This document shows positions 63,051-64,000 of a DNA stretch of 64,000 bases, one piece after another (positions within the stretch are counted from its first letter, which is position 1; the number at the start of each line of letters is the position of its first letter). The notes under the pieces were generated by a model, which saw only the letters and a list, made by a program, of their open reading frames with translations, did no database searches and was not told the DNA's origin. Both the position numbers and the translations under genes were made by a program. The DNA lies in NCBI GenBank assembly GCA_046727175.1, contig JBKPCD010000175.1:32859-96858 (forward strand). Reading direction: 5' to 3'. The stretch comes from JBKPCD01 sp046727175. GTDB lineage: Bacteria > Acidobacteriota > Vicinamibacteria > Vicinamibacterales > 2-12-FULL-66-21.

Positions 63051-64000
63051 ATGACCGTCGCTGAGGTTCTCCGGTTCTCGGTTTCGGGTTCACGGTTCGG
63101 GGTTCCTGTTCTTGGCGTGCTGTTGTCCGCGCTCGCCGCGACCACAGTCGCGTTTTCGGCGCACACGAGCGCGGACGCGCCGCTCACGCTGACCTCATCG
63201 GACACGACGCTCGTCGAACGCTTCGATTGGGCGAGGCGGCAGGCGATCGCGTACGCGTTCGACGGCGATCCGGTCGGACTGTGGTACGAGGCAGCGCTTC
63301 CCGGCCGGGAGGCGTTCTGCATGCGGGACGTCGCGCATCAGGCCAACGGCGCGCACGCGCTCGGCCTGTGGCGTCACACGCAGAACATGCTGCGGCGATT
63401 TGCGGAGAACATCTCCGAGTCGAGGGACTGGGCGAGCTTCTGGGAAATCGATCGCTATAACCGTCCGGCGCCGGTCGACTACAAGAACGACGCCGAGTTC
63501 TGGTACAACCTGCCCGCCAACTTCGATGTGCTCGACGCCTGCTACCGGATGTATCTCTGGACGGGCGATCAGGCCTATGTCGACGATCCAGTGTTCGTCA
63601 ATTTCTACGACCGTACGGTCACCGATTATGTCGAACGCTGGCGTCTCGATCCGGATCGTGTCATGGCGCGTCCGCGCCACATGAACGTCCGCGGGCCGCT
63701 CGATCCTGATCGCAGGTTCCAGTTCTTCCGGGGCATCCCCACGTATCATGAAAGCCGCGACGAGTACGCCGTCGGACTCGACCTCCTGGCCGCTCAGTAC
63801 TCCGCCTATCGGGCGTATGCGCGCATCCAGGAGCTTCGCGGTAGCCACGAGAGTGGTCGCCGCTACTCGAAGAAGGCCGAGGACGTCCGCGCCCTCGCAA
63901 ACGGCCGGTGGTGGAACCAATCAACCGGCCGTTTCTTCGGGTACTTGAGGACGGACGGGCAGTTCGAGGGCGAGGGAGGCACCGCGATGCTGTATCGCGA
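63051..64000 (+). CDS. Exported six-hairpin-glycosidase-like protein, 3' part cut by window edge
   Basis: The frame is open from ATG 63051 to the window edge (316 codons seen). The first 40 residues form a leader (VLGVLLSALAATTVAFSA), partly encoded by GGTTCNN heptamers. The rest (FCMRDVAHQANGAHALGL; FWEIDRYNRPAPVDYKNDAE; FWYNLPANFDVLDACYRMYL) looks like an alpha/alpha-barrel glycoside hydrolase, with acidic residues in CMRDVAHQ and KNDAE as possible catalytic sites. I cannot name the GH family. It is 19 bp after the TonB receptor gene and probably co-transcribed. Confidence 0.7.
   Translation, partial: MTVAEVLRFSVSGSRFGVPVLGVLLSALAATTVAFSAHTSADAPLTLTSSDTTLVERFDWARRQAIAYAFDGDPVGLWYEAALPGREAFCMRDVAHQANGAHALGLWRHTQNMLRRFAENISESRDWASFWEIDRYNRPAPVDYKNDAEFWYNLPANFDVLDACYRMYLWTGDQAYVDDPVFVNFYDRTVTDYVERWRLDPDRVMARPRHMNVRGPLDPDRRFQFFRGIPTYHESRDEYAVGLDLLAAQYSAYRAYARIQELRGSHESGRRYSKKAEDVRALANGRWWNQSTGRFFGYLRTDGQFEGEGGTAMLYR
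63065..63107. repeat. GGTTCNN heptamer array at the start of the glycosidase-like gene
   Basis: GGTTCTC, then after one extra base GGTTCTC, GGTTTCG, GGTTCAC, GGTTCGG and GGTTCCT in exact 7-bp register, overlapping codons 6-19 of the gene at 63051. Confidence 0.9.

Overview
The window is high-GC bacterial DNA with dense genes on both strands and no tRNA, rRNA, transposase, prophage or CRISPR array that I can see. Two Oar-like TonB-dependent receptors with N-terminal carboxypeptidase-regulatory domains, a two-component sensor with a beta-propeller ectodomain, futalosine-route menaquinone genes and a SUF cluster ending in an Rrf2 regulator suggest an Acidobacteriota genome, probably Vicinamibacteria-like. 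That placement is inference from gene content; there is no marker rRNA.

Layout. 1-2.9 kb: a secreted subtilase (cut by the left edge) with a good sigma-54 promoter, beside a sigma-54 activator and a small membrane protein. 3.2-5.9 kb: a deoxyhypusine-synthase-like gene, a PIN-like gene and nagA, translationally coupled. 6.1-8.4 kb: a TGDGS-repeat protein, then divergent queC and queD. 8.5-12.7 kb: a metal cluster with a DtxR-type repressor fused in frame to an outer-membrane protein, divergent from multicopper oxidase, ZIP transporter and cupredoxin. 12.8-19 kb: menG, two unknowns, a minus-strand aminotransferase/homoserine dehydrogenase/CoA-transferase set, and a SIMPL protein. 19.1-29 kb: rmuC, then a SUF operon (A-type carrier, sufB, C, D, S, U, T, rrf2, iscS) with a visible promoter. 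29.3-32 kb: GT20 trehalose-phosphate synthase and mqnD. 32-38.3 kb: a five-gene minus-strand vitamin B12 operon under a textbook cobalamin riboswitch. 38.7-44.7 kb: yjbQ, mqnE, nadA, sodA, then minus-strand moaB, moeA and a probable selenocysteine peroxiredoxin. 44.8-64 kb: a D15-like barrel, a secreted kinase-like protein, and a carbohydrate-use region (GH3, GH42, two large TonB receptors, a split two-component system and a glycosidase-like gene cut by the right edge).

The strongest unexpected signal is the peroxiredoxin: its active-site codon is an in-frame TGA in a UxxC motif, followed by a hairpin whose G-containing tip lies 21 nt after the TGA, as expected of a bacterial SECIS element. 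The second is a genome-style repeat system: nearly every intergenic gap carries 7-bp (sometimes 8-bp) tandem repeats, usually in two inverted arms, with a different heptamer in each gap. A separate palindrome family (GGGGTCTGAAGACCCC type) is scattered between genes and in one case lies in frame inside sufD.
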